From Exophiala sp. HKRS030 (lineage: Eukaryota; Ascomycota; Eurotiomycetes; Chaetothyriales; Herpotrichiellaceae): 11,415 bases of DNA. This document shows positions 1-7,377 of the stretch, piece after piece. The translations under genes were made by a program, and so were the position numbers. The stretch is from contig JAHWDD010000065.1 in assembly GCA_023897205.1 (NCBI GenBank), positions 1-11,415 on the forward strand, read 5' to 3'. Positions within the stretch are counted from its first letter, which is position 1; each line of letters opens with the position of its first letter. The notes below the pieces were generated by a model. The model did not search any database. It was not told the origin of the DNA and saw nothing but the letters and a program-made list of their open reading frames with translations.

Positions 1-170
1 CATTCTCGGATGAAATTCTCGTCATTGCCGCTATAGATTTTTGCAGCTCGACTGCCAGTAATGATTATGATGGCAGTGGATCCCTGAATGTGCTTCGGCA
101 TTTCCAGGGTACCACGGTGAACTGATCCGTGGGCATGGATGTGATGATCCGTAGGATGATACAGAAGCAT
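1..170 (-). CDS. Unrecognised protein, partial, runs off left edge
   Basis: A minus-strand frame is open from 200 down to the window edge and has an ATG at 170-168. It gives 56 codons, beginning MLLYHPTDHHIHAHGSVHRG and ending at the edge with an Asn/Asp/Glu-rich stretch after an Ile-rich segment (AIIITG). The composition reads as protein, with a His-rich N-terminus and no low-complexity bias. The frame could also be an internal exon: a possible acceptor (ATAAG) lies just above the in-frame stop at 203-201. It is on the same strand as the 272-718 gene and only about 100 bp downstream of that gene's stop, so it may be a later exon of that gene. I recognise no family. Confidence is limited because only one edge of the frame is visible. 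Confidence 0.35.
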   Translation of the reverse strand, partial: MLLYHPTDHHIHAHGSVHRGTLEMPKHIQGSTAIIIITGSRAAKIYSGNDENFIRE

Positions 171-271
171 AATACTGCTGCCAAAGGGGGAATTCAATTC
201 TTATGGAAAAGCTGAAAGGGGGCAATGAAACTCTAAATCTCATTTGTTCCTATTAGGCCATAGTGACGTAA

Positions 272-718
272 TTAGGCTTGCATGACCTTCCACGCGAAAT
301 TGATCTTTCTGCCCGTCCTGCTAACGAAATGGCCTGCAGAGAACTTCAAATAATCCATCAATTCAACCAAGTCACGCCGCATGGCTATCTTTTTCCACCT
401 GTCATCAGCGGGCGGCATTATTGTCCAACTGGAGAAATGTGTTAAATGCAGTAGAAATTTGTTGTGGTCGCGATTCCTTACCTTCTCAATTCGAACCGTT
501 CCCACGGACACTCCCGAGTCACGGCAGGTCGGACATTGGCCACCAATAGGAGTTGACCCGAACTGGGCTATGTCGACTCTCTCCATGGCGTCGCTGCAAT
601 AAGCCTGCGAGTTTCGAGCTTTCGGGCATCTGTCGTAATAACGCTGCTCTACTTGGTGCCGATTTGGTCGGCGGGGACAGTGTCTGTAAATGCGGATGGC
701 TTTGGTGTATTGACACAT
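272..718 (-). CDS. Small Cys-rich fungal hypothetical protein
   Basis: The frame starts MCQYTKAIRIYRHCPRRPNR and gives 148 aa if read without splicing. Residues 1-75 hold the distinctive part: an N-terminal Met-Cys, a HCPRP stretch, spaced cysteines, and a CPTC pair after a Gly-rich turn. The general look (start MC, Cys/His spaced, CPxC end) resembles small Cys-rich proteins common in ascomycete genomes. That is a general impression, not a family assignment. After residue 79 a strong donor (GTAAGG, 481-476) and an acceptor (TTTCTCCAG ending at 429) define a possible 53-nt intron with a TTTAAC branch-like site. Splicing it would end the protein seven residues later at 405, giving 86 aa. The unspliced tail is basic and ends at 272. 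I cannot decide between the two forms. No signal peptide or membrane segment is visible. Function unknown. Confidence 0.5.
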   Translation of the reverse strand: MCQYTKAIRIYRHCPRRPNRHQVEQRYYDRCPKARNSQAYCSDAMERVDIAQFGSTPIGGQCPTCRDSGVSVGTVRIEKVRNRDHNKFLLHLTHFSSWTIMPPADDRWKKIAMRRDLVELMDYLKFSAGHFVSRTGRKINFAWKVMQA

Positions 719-1032
719 GGTATCGTGGGTTGTTCGCTGCTAAACTACAAGTCATATTCCTATGTCATGTCAGAAGCAGGCGAAGGAAGACTACTTATAC
801 TGTCTCTGGTTCTAATTTGATGCAGCCATTTCACGTCATATTTAGCTAGATCGTTGCATAGCCAGTTTCCCTTCTGTAAGTTGGCTGCGCATGGAGGAGC
901 AAAGATAAAGGCAAATAGAGTCAAGCGGCACCCAATAACATTCTAACACGATTATCTGCCCACCTGGTGCACCTTCAACTGTGCACCCTCTTGCACGGGG
1001 TCTTAAATTGCCGTCATCCACCTTAAGCCTCC
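719..1032. other. Divergent intergenic region
   Basis: About 310 bp lie between the minus-strand start at 718 and the minisatellite. I see no convincing exon, RNA gene or TATA box here. It should contain the promoter of the 718 gene and the distal promoter of the 1231 gene. Open frames that cross it, for example the minus-strand frame 842-1240, owe their length mainly to the repeat array. Confidence 0.5.
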
Positions 1033-1216
1033 AGCCCAACTGTCCTCCGACCCAGCTGTCTTTCGACCCAACTGTCTTTCGACCCAACTGTCTTTCGACC
1101 CAACTGTCTTTCGACCCAACTGTCTTTCGACCCAACTGTCTTCCGACCCAACTGTCTTCCGACCCAACTGTCCTCCTGTCTTTCGACCCAACTGTCCTCC
1201 GACCCAAACTACCTTC
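1033..1216 (+). repeat. 16-bp minisatellite, about 11 copies
   Basis: This is a tandem array with consensus GACCCAACTGTCTTTC. Eleven 16-bp units can be laid out: 1033-1048, 1049-1064 and so on to 1161-1176, an 8-bp partial unit (TGTCTTTC) at 1177-1184, then 1185-1200 and a degenerate unit at 1201-1216. The central units are nearly identical. Variation is confined to the last four bases (TTTC, TTCC or CTCC) and to degenerate edge units. The 8-bp partial unit shifts the phase and suggests slippage or unequal exchange. The array ends 14 bp before the first ATG of the next gene, so it forms that gene's proximal promoter or leader. Confidence 0.97.
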
Positions 1217-1230
1217 AAGACCAGCTGTCA

Positions 1231-2192
1231 ATGGTTGCAATGGCTTCCATAAACGATCTCTTTGTTCACCCTGAGAGTTTACGTGATGTGCAGAAGGCTT
1301 TGGGCTACCAAATTAAGATGGTCGAGGCGCTTGAGCATGCAAAGGACCGGCTTTCGAAGACGAAATCTCTGGACGCTAATACCCTTGCAAAGTGTGGTGT
1401 TTTTGTACAACACGTCAATAGATCGGACACTCCCAATAACTTCTGTTCAGAAGTCTCAAAACTAAACTTAAATGAGCTGGCATTCTCGTTAATTAGTTTT
1501 GAAGACAGGCGGCTTAAAACACTACTCGACTCATTCAAGGCATCCGATATCAGGAAGTATGTCGAAAAGCAGCAGATTCAATGCCTCCATCGCTCTGAGA
1601 TCTTTACGAGAATAAAATTCATTTTGTCAGCATGCGAGGGAAGCAGATTTGATGCTATCTACAGGACGGTGCTCCAAATGAGGAATATAAGCGAACCTGA
1701 GATGGCCAGGGACGATGGTAAAGTCAAAACCATGATAACTACTTACAACTACTTACTATCTACTGATTAGAACCCGAACCAAGGACTGCAGCTGAAGAAC
1801 CCAACGCCTTGAAACTGCTAGGGGTTCGTCGAGAGAGCTTCAAGAATGTGTTCACCGAACATGTTGCGAACAATGCTCACTTGATGACAGTCGAGTCAAG
1901 ATATCCTCGAGGGACACGTGGCGATGCCTTCATCTCCTTTGATATCGAATCGGACAGAGGCCCTGTTGCCGCATCACTTGACGCATTCCTGGACCGAGAT
2001 ACTCCGGTCGACAATATTCCCGAACCGTTCGGTGATACTATTGCCACTTCTATTGATAGGTGTGACCTCCGGAATTGGGAGAAAAGGAAGGGATATGTGG
2101 GCACAACAAACTGTGTGAAAGTGAAGATGATATATCATGTTGAAATTCGTTTATATGATGATGCTACTCTTGCTAATATTCTTCATTCATAG
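1231..2192 (+). CDS. Unrecognised 302-aa protein, one intron
   Basis: Exon 1 is 1231-1717 and exon 2 is 1771-2192. The intron 1718-1770 (53 nt) starts GTAAAG and ends CTGATTAG. Its removal joins the two frames exactly (phase 1), whereas unspliced reading stops at the acceptor TAG. The joint reads MARDD-EPEPRTAAEEPNA. A second ATG at 1240 (MASINDLFVHPESL) has a purine at -3 and a better context than the first, so the protein may be 299 aa. The N-terminal 150 residues look alpha-helical and charged. An acidic Glu/Pro linker lies around 163-175, and the C-terminal part has an Asp-rich stretch (SFDIESDRGP) and basic WEKRKGY. No signal peptide, transmembrane segment or catalytic motif is seen. The gene lies directly downstream of the minisatellite and converges on the 88-aa gene with a 6-bp overlap. 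I do not recognise the family. Confidence 0.72.
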
Positions 2193-2506
2193 CTGCACAT
2201 GGTATTTCCCTTGATACACTGTAGCCGAGATATTTGCAGGAAGCTTCATCTTTCCGCTACCTGTAACTGTCCATATCTCCTTATCCCCATCAAAGAAAAT
2301 AACCTCCTTGCATTCTTTGCATAACAACTCTGTCTCGACATTCTTCGGCTCGACGTATCTAATTGAAACATATTTCACGACTTGTTTTAAGGTTGTATCG
2401 TCCGCAGAAAGGCTAGTCCAGCGGCGTTTCTGTCAAGCCAGTCAGCATTGACTTTGGTAGAGGTCCATGAAGATTAGAATACCAGTTCAGTTGACGAAAT
2501 TGGCAT
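2187..2506 (-). CDS. Small 88-aa CxxC protein, one intron
   Basis: Exon 1 is 2506-2483 (8 codons, MPISSTEL) and exon 2 is 2429-2187. The intron 2482-2430 (53 nt) starts GTATTC, contains CTGAC, and ends TTGACAG. Splicing is phase 0 and gives one uninterrupted 88-aa reading. A single CKEC pair sits at residues 45-48, followed by alternating hydrophobic/polar residues (VIFFDGDKEIWTVTG, then KMKLPANISATVYQGKYHV), which suggests a small beta-rich fold. The two cysteines could be a half zinc site or a redox pair. No signal peptide is seen, and the protein is probably intracellular. An upstream ATG at 2522 opens an 11-codon frame that overlaps the start, a possible brake on translation. The stop overlaps the stop of the convergent 302-aa gene by 6 bp. 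No family recognised. Confidence 0.58.
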
Positions 2507-3100
2507 CACAACCAATAAACATAAGTTTAATTCAGTGTCTCAGAATGTGTAAGAAAGATCCCCCTCTTATTCTGATTGTAGGATGTGGTATCGATCTCCT
2601 TGTGCGATCTGTTGCCCAACAACGATTTTGTGAGTGAAAAGGAATAGATGCTGATGAACGATTAGGAGGAAGTGAGGAGATGTCGTGGTAAGAGGACGAT
2701 TGTAGTGGTACTAGATTGTATGTATCACTGATTAGAATTCAATTCTGTTCTCTGCAGCCAAATTGCTTTGCATTGCAGCTGATTCAAAAGTGCGTCAGCT
2801 CGCATTTCAATTCACTCACCAAGTATGATCCCACTAGGAAGGGAAAACAGGTCTTCAATTCAAGCAATCGTCGGTCGAGACTCAAGCCCTATCCCTTGAA
2901 TGATGTGCAATGTTTGCCAGCGTGTCGTTACATGTGGCCATTGCCTACGTTAGGCGTCAATGACAGCGCTAAAAAACTGTCACATGACATCAGGAGAGGC
3001 AAATTATAGAAATGTCACGTGTGGAATCAATAAACTCCTAAAATGACATAATCTCGCGTCACTCTAAGTAAAATTAGGCTCCTGTCAAGATGCCATAAGT
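2507..3100. other. Intergenic stretch, no convincing gene
   Basis: The minus-strand side just above 2507 is CT-rich when read toward the 88-aa gene and is probably its leader and promoter. A CACGTG (E-box/G-box type) lies at 3016-3021, and a TGTCA-CA-TGACA inverted repeat lies a few tens of bases before it. A plus-strand open frame (2716-3009) has poor protein character and is not called. No transposon ends were found. Confidence 0.45.
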
Positions 3101-3164
3101 CACGAAGAGTTGAGTTCACGAAGAGTTGGGTTCACAAATAGTTGGGTTCATGGACAGTTGGGTT
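3101..3164 (-). repeat. Second 16-bp minisatellite, inverted relative to the first
   Basis: Four direct 16-bp units occur at 3101, 3117, 3133 and 3149 (for example CACGAAGAGTTGGGTT), and a fifth window at 3165 is degenerate. On the minus strand the unit nearest 3164 reads AACCCAACTGTCCATG. It shares the 12-base core ACCCAACTGTCC with units of the 1033-1216 array, and the period is the same 16 bp. The two arrays are therefore one repeat family in opposite orientation, and this copy is shorter and more diverged. Confidence 0.9.
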
Positions 3165-3165
3165 C

Positions 3166-3420
3166 ATGCTACTATTCACGCTGATGGACGACAGCGGTTT
3201 GTGGGTGATATGCGCTAATATCGTCATGCCTGTGCTTTCTTTGATGGTCGTTATGCCATACAGAATCTGGGCAGCATACGCATTCAGCACCGACGGTCGT
3301 GTCTCTGGCGACCTTTCAAAACCTCTCTATCACGCTGCCCGTTATCGCGAATCCAATATCTGCACATTTCCCTGGCGTGCGTTCGGTCTTTACAAGAATG
3401 CCCGTCGTTTGCTACTTTAG
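3166..3420 (+). CDS. Weak candidate: 84-aa membrane-like open frame
   Basis: The ATG at 3166 lies two bases after the end of the second minisatellite. The frame runs 84 aa, with a long hydrophobic segment (LWVICANIVMPVLSLMVV) near residues 11-35 and a basic C-terminus. It could encode a small membrane protein or be a chance open frame. There are no splice signals, no homology that I recognise and no clear leader. It is listed because of its position and hydrophobicity only. Confidence 0.2.
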   Translation: MLLFTLMDDSGLWVICANIVMPVLSLMVVMPYRIWAAYAFSTDGRVSGDLSKPLYHAARYRESNICTFPWRAFGLYKNARRLLL

Positions 3421-3536
3421 CTCCGAATACGTACTTGTTGTGTTATGCGGCAAAATATGCATACCATTGAAATCCTTTGCGCCACGAGACAAGCTAGCAC
3501 GCACCTCCAATGCATCATTATTGAGACGGTCATGTC

Positions 3537-3938
3537 TCAGTCTGCGCTTCCAGGAACATTGTGACCCGTCAACATAGGTCGCATAATGGTCTGCCACCTC
3601 TCTTCTTGACATAAATCTGCAGCATGAAGCCAGGATGCGATGGCATTGCATCGATAGTCTTCGACAAGGGTCTGCGCTGGTCGTTCTGAGGTACCTGGTC
3701 CCTTGATCGACGCGCAAATGTAGCCGAGAGATCGAGCGCGAAGCTGAGCTTGGTTAGCGAATGCGGACAACCATTGCAGAGCATCATGAGAGTCGTTGGT
3801 CAGAACCCCTGAAGCCGAGTTGTCCGCGTATTCTGATCGATGATGAGCACCAACAAGGAAAACACTTGGAGGGCAGACATTCAGCTTGTGATCATAAGAA
3901 GGGGTGCTTCCTCCTGAGATGACTTTGCCACTCTCAGC
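3537..3938 (-). pseudogene. Candidate gene remnant, 133 open codons
   Basis: The minus-strand frame is open from just inside a stop at 3941-3939 down to a stop at 3537. It has protein-like composition (for example SYDHKLNVCPPSVFLVGAHH, then a Leu/Ala-rich helix-like ALQWLSAFANQAQLRARSL). There is no ATG near its 5' end, so it would need an upstream exon or is a fragment. The neighbouring minus-strand frame (3717-3412) also reads as protein near its end, which would fit a gene broken by a frame change. It lies head to head with the 3975 gene. I recognise no family. It may be a decayed gene, an internal exon or chance. Confidence 0.3.
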
Positions 3939-3974
3939 CTACTCATATTCCTAACCAGAAAGCTCTTCCTCAAT

Positions 3975-4432
3975 ATGTCGGCAAATCGAATCAATGCGGA
4001 TCACTCCTCACAGGGAACAGATCAACAGGCAACGTCTACAGCCTCGGCCACCAATAATGGATCTAGCGACCAAAACAACGCTGCTTCAACAAACATGAAC
4101 CACACCGCTGAGCAAGTCGCTCCTTCAACAAACATGAACCAGACCGCTGAGCAGGTAAGAAGACCAACATTATTCCCTGGCTGTTAGTTGCCGCAGGTCA
4201 TGTACCCTTTCAGCTTCATGGTTGTCGGCGTCTTATTATTGAATGCCATACTCCCATACAAATCCTCGTCCATTAAACCTGCGAAATCAAACGCTGAATA
4301 TATCTGCAGTCCCATACACTGGACGAAGAAGAATTCGATCTCTCAGCGGCTGAAGAGGTCACTTTCGACACAATTGGCGATTCAGCGACGGACAGGCTCC
4401 CAGAATCGCGTGAAGAAGGCGCTGACAATTAA
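3975..4432 (+). CDS. 100-aa disordered protein, one intron
   Basis: Exon 1 is 3975-4154 (60 codons) and exon 2 is 4310-4432 (40 codons plus TAA). The intron starts GTAAGA and ends TATCTGCAG. Splicing is phase 0 and joins NQTAEQ to SHTLDEEEFDLSAAEE. Residues 1-60 are rich in Asn, Gln, Ser, Thr and Ala and contain two 13-residue repeats (STNMNHTAEQVA, STNMNQTAEQ). Residues 61-100 are strongly acidic. No folded domain, signal peptide or membrane segment is visible. Such a composition is seen in disordered regulatory or scaffold proteins, but no function can be assigned. At 155 nt the intron is the longest in the window and might hide a small exon. The same frame stays open for 57 codons after the TAA, so the gene may be longer or broken. 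Confidence 0.5.
4084..4156 (+). repeat. 39-bp tandem duplication inside exon 1
   Basis: Two copies with a 39-bp period start at 4084 and 4123. They match at 32 of 34 positions and then diverge. The period is a multiple of three, so the frame is kept and a 13-residue repeat results. The second copy ends at the splice donor (GAGCAG|GTAAGA), while the first copy has GAGCAAGTCG at the same place. Confidence 0.93.
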
Positions 4433-5029
4433 AGGTACTGTATCCCGTTTCACAGAACAAAGCTTGCTGATCAGACCAGCCAGATCCCTAGACTTCCGTA
4501 TTCATTCACGATTGATAAACTACCACGCAGATTTCTTGAGGTTGACCAAGTCGCGTCCTGGGCTGTTAATTCTCTGGATCTCCCTTACGTTCTGTGGCAC
4601 TCGTGAATGGGAATATCTATATAGGGTGAATATCTAAATAGTGGAAGGTATTGCTTGCTCTACGGTTCCTTCACGTCTCGACAATCGTGAGGTTGGAGAA
4701 AATTGTCTATAGCAGCAAGCTACTCTTGCCCAATGAAGAGTCTTCGCGTTTTAACTCTGCCGACGGGCAATCACGTGGGCCCTTGTGCCCAATCAAGCCG
4801 TCAAGACGATATGACGTGGCATTGCGACGTGGGCTTCGTCGCAACCAGTTGACACACCGTCATTCTCTCTCCCTTTAACATTTGAATGTCATTTCCTCTT
4901 CAACGTCTGCCCGGCGCGTGTCTCGAAGTAAGCCGATTACTTTTAGATATATATTCTTCAACTCCGCGCACTTGAGCGAGCTTCGCGATTGAGAGGCCAT
5001 CTCGATACAAGTTTTTTCACTGCTTCAAG
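4433..5029 (+). promoter_or_regulatory. Intergenic region and upstream region of the 5030 gene
   Basis: The first part (4433-4606) is an open continuation of the preceding gene's frame after its TAA. At 4611-4624 and 4628-4641 two 14-bp copies of GAATATCTAWATAG stand in direct repeat with a 3-bp spacer. Three ACGTGG motifs lie close together, in CACGTGGG (4772-4779), GACGTGGC (4813-4820) and GACGTGGG (4826-4833), typical of bZIP/bHLH sites. An ATATATAT run at 4947-4954, about 75 bp before the ATG, is a TATA candidate. No gene is called. Confidence 0.45.
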
Positions 5030-5820
5030 ATGCACACCTTCAGAGCTCCTCAGGAAGTACGAAATATCGTCAAATGCGTCATTCTACATATTAAAGACTT
5101 GGTCCAAATACGTGACCGGAAAGGCTGGTGGAAACATCAGTGGGAACTGCCACTTTCGCCCACCTGGGAGCAAGATCATCCCCAATTCCACGAGTTTTAC
5201 AAGGTATACCTCAAATGTTGTGTTAGTATGACATATTTCTCGCGCGCCATAAAAGCCTTCTAACCGCTCCGAAGCACCCAACTGTCTGCTCCCTGTATGA
5301 GGATCAAGGCTTCCGCCTGGAGATCACAAGCGACCCAAAATTCCTTGTGACTACGGCCGGTCTCAAGGCAACTGGAAATCAAGTGTTGGTTATCATGAAT
5401 GTTCAACTCTGCCAGTGCTGCAGAGAACATGCCAGCAGAGAGAAATCAGCTCCGACCTTGCCACAGAATGCAGTTGCTCCGGCAGGCTCTCATTCCCTCC
5501 ACTCTGCTCCTGCCAACGTCGAGGAGCCAACCACTCGTGATGGGGGTGTCTCCGTCGACTCGAACCAAAATGACCCTGGGTTGCCATCGACGGCATTGCA
5601 ACAGTCGCCAGCCCCTTTTCCCATCGAAAAACTTATCGAACCACGGGTTGCGGCCATTTACCAGCCTTATGATTTGCAGGACGGCGATGTTCTGACGGTT
5701 CATGGGTCGGAGGGCGTGACATTGCAGAGCGGGAGTTTTGGTTCAATGATTCTTGAATGCAAACTAGTGAAAATCGCGGAGAATCAAGGCGATGAGAACG
5801 ACCCGGCATTGAGGGCCTAA
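5030..5820 (+). CDS. Unrecognised 239-aa protein, one intron
   Basis: Exon 1 is 5030-5203 (58 codons, start MHTFRAPQEVRNIVKCVI) and exon 2 is 5275-5820. The intron 5204-5274 (71 nt) starts GTATAC, contains TCTAAC, and ends CCGAAG. Splicing is phase 0 and keeps the frame. The N-terminal third is rich in Trp and charged residues (KGWWKHQWELPLSPTWEQD, residues 31-49) and continues over the joint into a beta-like segment (FRLEITSDPKFLVTTAG). A Cys cluster LCQCC sits at 103-107. Residues about 110-170 are Pro/Ser/Ala-rich and probably disordered. The last 60 residues return to an alternating beta-like pattern (DGDVLTVHGSEGVTL). No signal peptide or membrane segment is seen. Its stop is 35 bp from that of the convergent 473-aa gene. 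No family recognised. Confidence 0.7.
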
Positions 5821-5855
5821 GCCAGGTCCAATTCCGAAGCGGTGAATCAAGAATG

Positions 5856-7377
5856 CTAGAAATTCGTCGTCGGCTCGTCGGCTGGTAGGAATTCCGATTG
5901 GGATGGGTGAAACAAATTGTAGTTGAAGTCGACATCTTCGGCCATGTTGATCCAGAACGACCAGTCCAAGTCATCGTAAGCCATCTCCGTGGCATTACTC
6001 GTTCGACCCTCTTCCGGCAATATCGTACCGTCGACCGACAATGTTTGGTCAATTCGATCGTCTACAAAGTCAGCTCAGGTGTGACTGGGCCCGGGAACGA
6101 TACTCACCTTCGGGGCCTAGCCTATCGAGCGGCTCCATGTTCGGTTGATCTAGACGGCGACGCTTGGTCCGGCCAATGTTGTCGCTTTCGGGCTCCTCTA
6201 AAACACTTCCACTGACTGCATGGGCTCTGAGAGCGGAAGGACATTCTCCGGGGACTGGTGAAGCGTGGCAAGGATCGCCACCGACGCCCACACCGGAGTC
6301 CCATGATATATGCTCGTCTCTTGCCAGCCGGGGCGCACCAACGACGGTTGTCTGGTTCACCGGCGTCACAGCCTCGAGGTTTTCGTTGTCGTTTATTGCG
6401 TCTCTCTGTTGCGAAGGGATGGCGGCCGGCGCCACAGCAGACGTGTTTCGAGGAGCACCGCCAGCCACTACTGGAGTGTGCCAACGCAAGGTGGCTTCGT
6501 CAACAACCGTCTTCATTCTCCGAAGAATTTCTGCTCCTCCATTTTCTTTAGCGTGGATTTTGATTCCTTTTTCTATTAACCGTCGAGAGAGGATGTCATG
6601 GATGTCTCGAAAGCTTTTATTCGGCAGGCCTATAGCAACAATCATCCTGTCCAGAGTCAGCGGTGTACGAGATCCACTGGGGCTCACGTACGCTTTGACC
6701 TCTCGAGGAAGGTGGAAAACTGCGCCCGGGTCTTCGATAAAATCTGAACAAAAGGTATATATCTTGCTGCCGGAGAGGCTTCGTCGTCGACAGTTCGCAA
6801 TGATGCTCCGTTTTTCCTCCTCTGCTTCGAGCTTGTCTTGAATGTGAGCACATTTTGATTCGAAAATTTGTTGGGCAAATTCTTCCGGACTACTCTTTGA
6901 GGTATACCAATTCATGAGAATACATAACAACGAGTCCGTAACCTCGTAGAGTTGTGCGCTGTCTTCCACGTCCGTGTGCAGCCCGTGAACGGAAAGGGGA
7001 TCATCGACCTTGACTGCATCCTGCCTTGTCTGAAGTCCCTCACGGACGGTCAAACATGAAGGATTCTCTTTCAATCGGTCGCAGAGCTCTTGAACGCTGT
7101 CGGAGAGTTTTGTGTCAACCGGAAGTTTTTCAGCAGCAGCGCGACGAGAGGTTCGATTGCTCGGAATCACAAAGGGTTTGATACCACGCAACGCAGCTTC
7201 CGTTAAGGGATCTCGATCAAGGGCCTTTTGGAACTGTTGTACAAACTAAATCAAGTCAGATGGCTGAGTAGTGACCGGAAACCTCCCTCCTTAAGTTACC
7301 TGTTCGTCTGTAAACAGTACGTTGAGAGTCCGGCTTTGCAGCTCCTCGTGCAAAAGGCGACTAGGTTCTTCCCCCAT
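5856..7377 (-). CDS. 473-aa probable nuclear protein, two introns
   Basis: Exons are 7377-7300, 7245-6108 and 6061-5856. Intron 1 (7299-7246, 54 nt) is GTAACT...CTGAC...TTTAG. Intron 2 (6107-6062, 46 nt) is GTGAGT...CTGAC...TTTGTAG. Both joints keep the frame (phase 0 and phase 1). The start MGEEPSRLLHEELQSRTLNV has A at -3. The frame stays open 19 codons further upstream, so an extra 5' exon is possible. Residues about 45-290 are mixed helical and charged, including a conserved-looking block TLDRMIVAIGLPNKSFRDIH and RLIEKGIKIH. Residues about 290-380 are Pro/Ala/Gly-rich. A basic cluster RTKRRRL near 385-390 looks like a nuclear localisation signal. The C-terminus is acidic and aromatic (YDDLDWSFW, then EDVDFNYNLF), like an activation region. 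There is no zinc cluster or other DNA-binding motif. A transcription cofactor is an inference only. Confidence 0.75.

Noticed and set aside
1033..1216. CRISPR array
   Set aside because: Units are contiguous 16-mers without spacers, and the other features are eukaryotic (introns, zinc cluster).
842..1274. Long open frames on both strands across the minisatellite
   Set aside because: The 16-bp unit lacks stops in several frames and is not a multiple of three, so the frames are open by composition and show only repetitive peptides.
2716..3009. 97-codon plus-strand open frame
   Set aside because: Composition looks random and there is no leader, splice signal or recognisable motif.
1033..3164. 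Transposon with terminal inverted repeats
   Set aside because: The inverted elements are tandem arrays, not single terminal repeats. No target-site duplication or transposase was found.
3975..4187. Unspliced 70-aa reading of the 3975 exon
   Set aside because: The strong GTAAGA donor and an acidic in-phase exon at 4310 make the spliced 100-aa form more likely.
5633..6052. 139-codon minus-strand open frame
   Set aside because: It overlaps the 239-aa gene's exon 2 in antisense and the last exon of the 473-aa gene in another frame. Both of those have supported models.
6164..6841. 225-codon plus-strand open frame
   Set aside because: It is antisense to exon 2 of the 473-aa gene, whose frame has better protein character and matching splice sites.
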